Source: Urechis unicinctus
Taxonomy: Eukaryota > Annelida > Polychaeta > Xenopneusta > Urechidae
Direction of reading: 5' to 3'
DNA length: 64,000 nucleotides
Assembly (NCBI GenBank): GCA_034190875.2
Contig: CM067358.1
Span: 40,881,014-40,945,013, forward strand
Part shown: piece by piece, positions 60,560 to 64,000 of the stretch
Numbering within the stretch: the first letter of the stretch is position 1
Layout of the letters: each line of letters starts with the position of its first letter
Notes under the pieces: generated by a model
The model's input: the letters and a program-made list of their open reading frames with translations, nothing else
The model's database searches: none
Told to the model about the DNA's origin: nothing
Position numbers and translations under genes: made by a program

Positions 60560-62444
60560 CCATCTAAGGGCTGGCCAAGTAGGACTTACATTGAACGCCA
60601 CACAGGCATTATTTCATTTTGTTCTGCTGATGATTTCAATGTTCAATAATGTATGATCATAATGGTGTGAAATAATGCCCCTGACACGTATCATTACAGA
60701 TTTAATTAATTAGCGTGTATAGTGTCAGGCAAAGGCAAGTGTTTGTGGCATCTAAATATATATTGACATCAAAGAATGGCCATAAAAAGCTGTTGTATAC
60801 ATCAAGCCAGTGAGCTGTTGGGGTAGATGTTGAGGATGTCAGATATTTGTCAGTTGTAAGAGTCTGGGCCTGTGGCTGATGCTGTGATAAGGTACTGGGC
60901 TTTACATGGCTACTTATTGACATTGGGGCTACTGGTCTACTGTCATGTCAGTCAGCTTCAGTTGTTCAGTGTGCTACTTAACAGTTAATTGATGTGTTTT
61001 AAACATTGATCCTGGATAACACATGAATTCTACTTCATTTGCATCATGCAAGTTTCTCAGTGGAGCGTGGTGATTTTAACATTGGACTTAATTAGAAATG
61101 CTGGAACTTTGATTAGGCTTCAGAAATGCCGGTTTCCATGAATTGTGTTTGATATTAAATCAGGAATATTAAATCTGTCCATGCAATGAAAACATCACCA
61201 CCCCACCGTCCCATATCGTGACTAGACATTGGCTACCTGAGTAGAGTGTGGCTGAGATGGGATGGACTTGTCTGATGTTCTGTCATGACATCATTAGCTT
61301 GTCTGTGCTGGTCTGATGACTGGTAGCACCAGTCTGCTGTGTCACTTGACTTGTTGGTCCCAGATTCTTTTCCACCCATTGAGAAACTTGAGCAATGGGC
61401 GTATGTTATATACAGTGTCAGATGATGCGGGCAAGCTGCTTATGGTGTCCAGTTGCGACTTTCATGTTATGTGATAGCAGAATTAAAACGTATCTTCTGT
61501 TGGTGTACATTCACCGTGACCCTTTGTGAGCTATTGATGTACAGTACTTAGGATATTATTTATATACTTATCCAATGTTTTATACACATACTTGTTTAAT
61601 CATTCAATTATTTTGTTATATATGGAATAGATGACTTTGGTATCTTTTTGTTGTTATTTATGCTGTTTATTTAGCTGAAAGTGTTGACAGTTCACTGTGT
61701 GTAGGTATAATAAGAATGGAGTGTTGTAGCTCTTTGGTTGTGCTCGCCATGTGATATGCTACTTAATAATTTATTCCAGCCAAATCTTCTCGTTAATAAG
61801 CCTCATGTTTTATTCATTCATTTCTTCATTAATATTCATGTATTCATCACAAGTGTTGGTATTGGTGGTCCCAGAAAATTTGTTGCACAGTTTTAAGAAC
61901 TTGCAGTTGAATGATTGCCTTTGTCTAGTCCCACAGTCTATGGTGATTATGCTTGTGTGATGTATCATCTCTACTGATTGACATAGCTCTGCAGCATGGG
62001 TCAAAAGTACATCCATTTCATCATTAAACATCAAAATTCACCAAAAGATTCACTTTGAAGCAATGTGTTGTGTATGTTACGAAATGACAGCTTTCTAATG
62101 TGTGACCGGCATTCTCATTGTATTACTTACGACGTGGCTATTAATTTGTGTTGATTTGAGATAATCAGATGATGGTCGCCATGGGGACAGTTCACTGTTG
62201 AAAACGTGTTGGGTGTATGGTGCGTGTTGTACGTTATGACTGCCATATTTTCAAAGGGCGCGGCATCCGTTTTGATGATATTGTGACTGTCATAGTGTAC
62301 ATCATTTATGCTGAATTGTTTGCGCTGTACGTCTCTTGAATGACCGTGTAAGAGAGGAGCTATTATTATGATCTTAACGTCTCGACATTTCATTGGTGCT
62401 TTGAAAGTGTGTACATATTTTGGCTGCGTGACGTCACAAATAAA
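60560..62444 (+). other. KIF21 3' UTR (probable)
   Basis: AT-rich non-coding sequence follows the exon B stop. The first canonical AATAAA noticed is at 62439-62444 (cacAATAAAC-like context in gtcacaaataaac). The real poly(A) site could be nearer. Confidence 0.4.
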
Positions 62445-64000
62445 CTTTGGCAAAACGTTTTAGCGCATTTTCTCGAGATTATCTGAATGAGGGGAAAGTG
62501 AAAAAATGGCACGGAGTTAACTGTGTGAAGTCTTACAAGTGTTGTCTGGTGTGTAAGAAAATCTAGGGCATGTCACAGTTAATATATGGGGTTCAGTTGA
62601 TACAGCGTCAGTCAGTATTTGAAAGTGTGATAGCTGCTGAACGTGAACTTGTAAATTAACTTTTTGTCATCCAAACAGGAGTGGCATCTTTCATGAAGGG
62701 AATGTTTTATTAAATCAAACTTGCTGAATTTGCGTCAGCAGTTGGGGAATGCCGTTTTAGTTTTCATACAAACAAAACCGAATAAGAACTAAGAAAGAAA
62801 ATCGCCAACACATCTACGAAAGTCAAACCGCGTGAGATTGGGGTGGTATCTTACCTAAATGGCCATAATTTGATTGGTAAGGGTCACGAAATGGTAAACA
62901 CTAGTTCGGTACTGAGCTCATACTTTCTTTCCGATTACTCTTAACTAGTCTATACCAACCCCTCATATTAACGAATGACTCGAGGGTATAAGAACTGTTA
63001 AGTCTCCATCAACCTAATTAGGAACGAGTCGAATGCTTGTCAGAATAGTGTGGTATTGCATATCTACTTGAATGTTCGAGATACCCGCGATATTTTCTAA
63101 GCCTGGCGATATAAAAAATATTACTTTATATCAGATGTTAACTCGTAATAAGCACAGGTTCTTGAGTCGATTTCCAATTCATGAGCCAGGGTGCTGGATG
63201 GCTGTCAAATACGTGACGTAGTATTCGGACTTTTGCTACCCGGATCCCCATGCTATTATTTTGGACCAGTGCCCAAAGTGAACTTTTATAAGAGAATTCC
63301 TCTGCTGCTCCAAAGTTGGAATTTTAAGTTCCGGGCTTAGAGGAATATCATCTATCTCCCGTAGAGCGACAACTGTACGGTGGTTGGGTATTGTTCCCGT
63401 CTGGATCACGTGATACTCTGTAGACTAACAAAATGGCTCTTTTACTCCAATAAATGACGAGGAGGTATTGGAAGATTATTTGTTATCAGAGCTTCTAAAC
63501 AACATATATTTTACCCTGGACTAGTAGTGTAATTTAACGGAAAATCGTTCACTCGACTAGTGGGTTACGAATGGTTCAGCACCAAAATGATCAGAACGCA
63601 TTGCACCTTGCCCAACAGACCAACGTCAGGTTTTATTATCTTGAGGGAGTGCGGCAGCATCCCCCGTACATGGTTCGCAAGAGCTAATTGTGCATCTTGA
63701 AGACTGTTTCTCGGGATTGCTTAAAGTTAGGGAATTCAACGAGTCAACCTCGTCGTAACTAGATATGATCTACCGCACATCTTCCCTGAGCATATATATA
63801 TCACAAATCAGTTGAACAAAAGTTGTGACTATGGTTTTCTATTTTGAAGTCTGTTTAAGTTGCCTGGTCACTGTAGACAAGTAAACCAAGCTATATATAT
63901 AGCCAATACCTGTACGAGAAATACATATTTGAAATACGGAAGTAGCAGCGAACCAATTACTTGAGGCAGGTAAGTTCTTCCAGGAAACCACGTATCAACA
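62445..64000. other. Downstream intergenic DNA
   Basis: I see no exon, RNA gene, tandem array or transposon ends in this stretch. Confidence 0.4.

Overview
The window is animal (metazoan) nuclear DNA. It is a locus of split genes with GT-AG introns, about 0.1-14.5 kb long, in which many introns carry tandem-repeat arrays. Three genes can be read. (1) TTLL1, a tubulin polyglutamylase, lies on + at 315-3703 in 13 coding exons and is complete at 424 codons. (2) KIF21, a kinesin-4 motor with a C-terminal WD40 propeller orthologous to vertebrate KIF21A/KIF21B, lies on + from 5151 to about 60559 in 39 coding exons. It has two alternative last exons and encodes 1695 or 1690 residues. (3) A small unrecognised gene lies on - between about 48342 and 41948, nested in the 14.5-kb KIF21 intron 31. 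Every splice phase of TTLL1 and KIF21 was checked by hand and both readings stay open from start to stop.

Layout. 1-314: upstream intron or 5' leader of TTLL1. 315-3703: TTLL1. 3704-5150: TTLL1 3' UTR, then a compact KIF21 promoter (CRE, ETS and CCAAT motifs). 5151-24347: KIF21 motor domain, exons 1-10. 24507-27482: neck, coiled coil and acidic linker, exons 11-18. 28658-36174: long coiled-coil stalk, including the regulatory segment mutated in human CFEOM1. 38865-40314 and 54857-54967: low-complexity tail with a recognisable KANK-binding-like motif and the NVFSRL motif. 55387-60559: seven-bladed WD40 domain with alternative last blades. 60560-64000: 3' UTR and then DNA in which I see no gene.

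The outstanding property is the number of intronic minisatellites anchored on, or built from, splice junctions. At least five KIF21 exon borders have been copied into tandem arrays: the exon 2 acceptor (about 35 copies), the exon 14 donor (5), the exon 8 donor (about 9), the exon 27 donor, and the exon 36 end plus donor (7). The exon 2 array is the most striking. Its unit joins a 3' splice site directly to a strong 5' splice-site sequence, apparently because exon 2 begins and ends with almost the same ten bases. As I recall, exon/intron-junction minisatellites ('mirages') were described in amphioxus Adh genes. Together with the gene repertoire this makes a lancelet (Branchiostoma) my best guess for the organism; this is inference, not proof.

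Functionally, TTLL1 writes glutamate side chains on tubulin and KIF21 is a motor that restrains microtubule plus-end growth, so the two head-to-tail neighbours both act on microtubules. Whether the linkage matters is unknown. All exon boundaries come from reading splice sites, phases and recalled family sequences; no alignment or transcript data were available.
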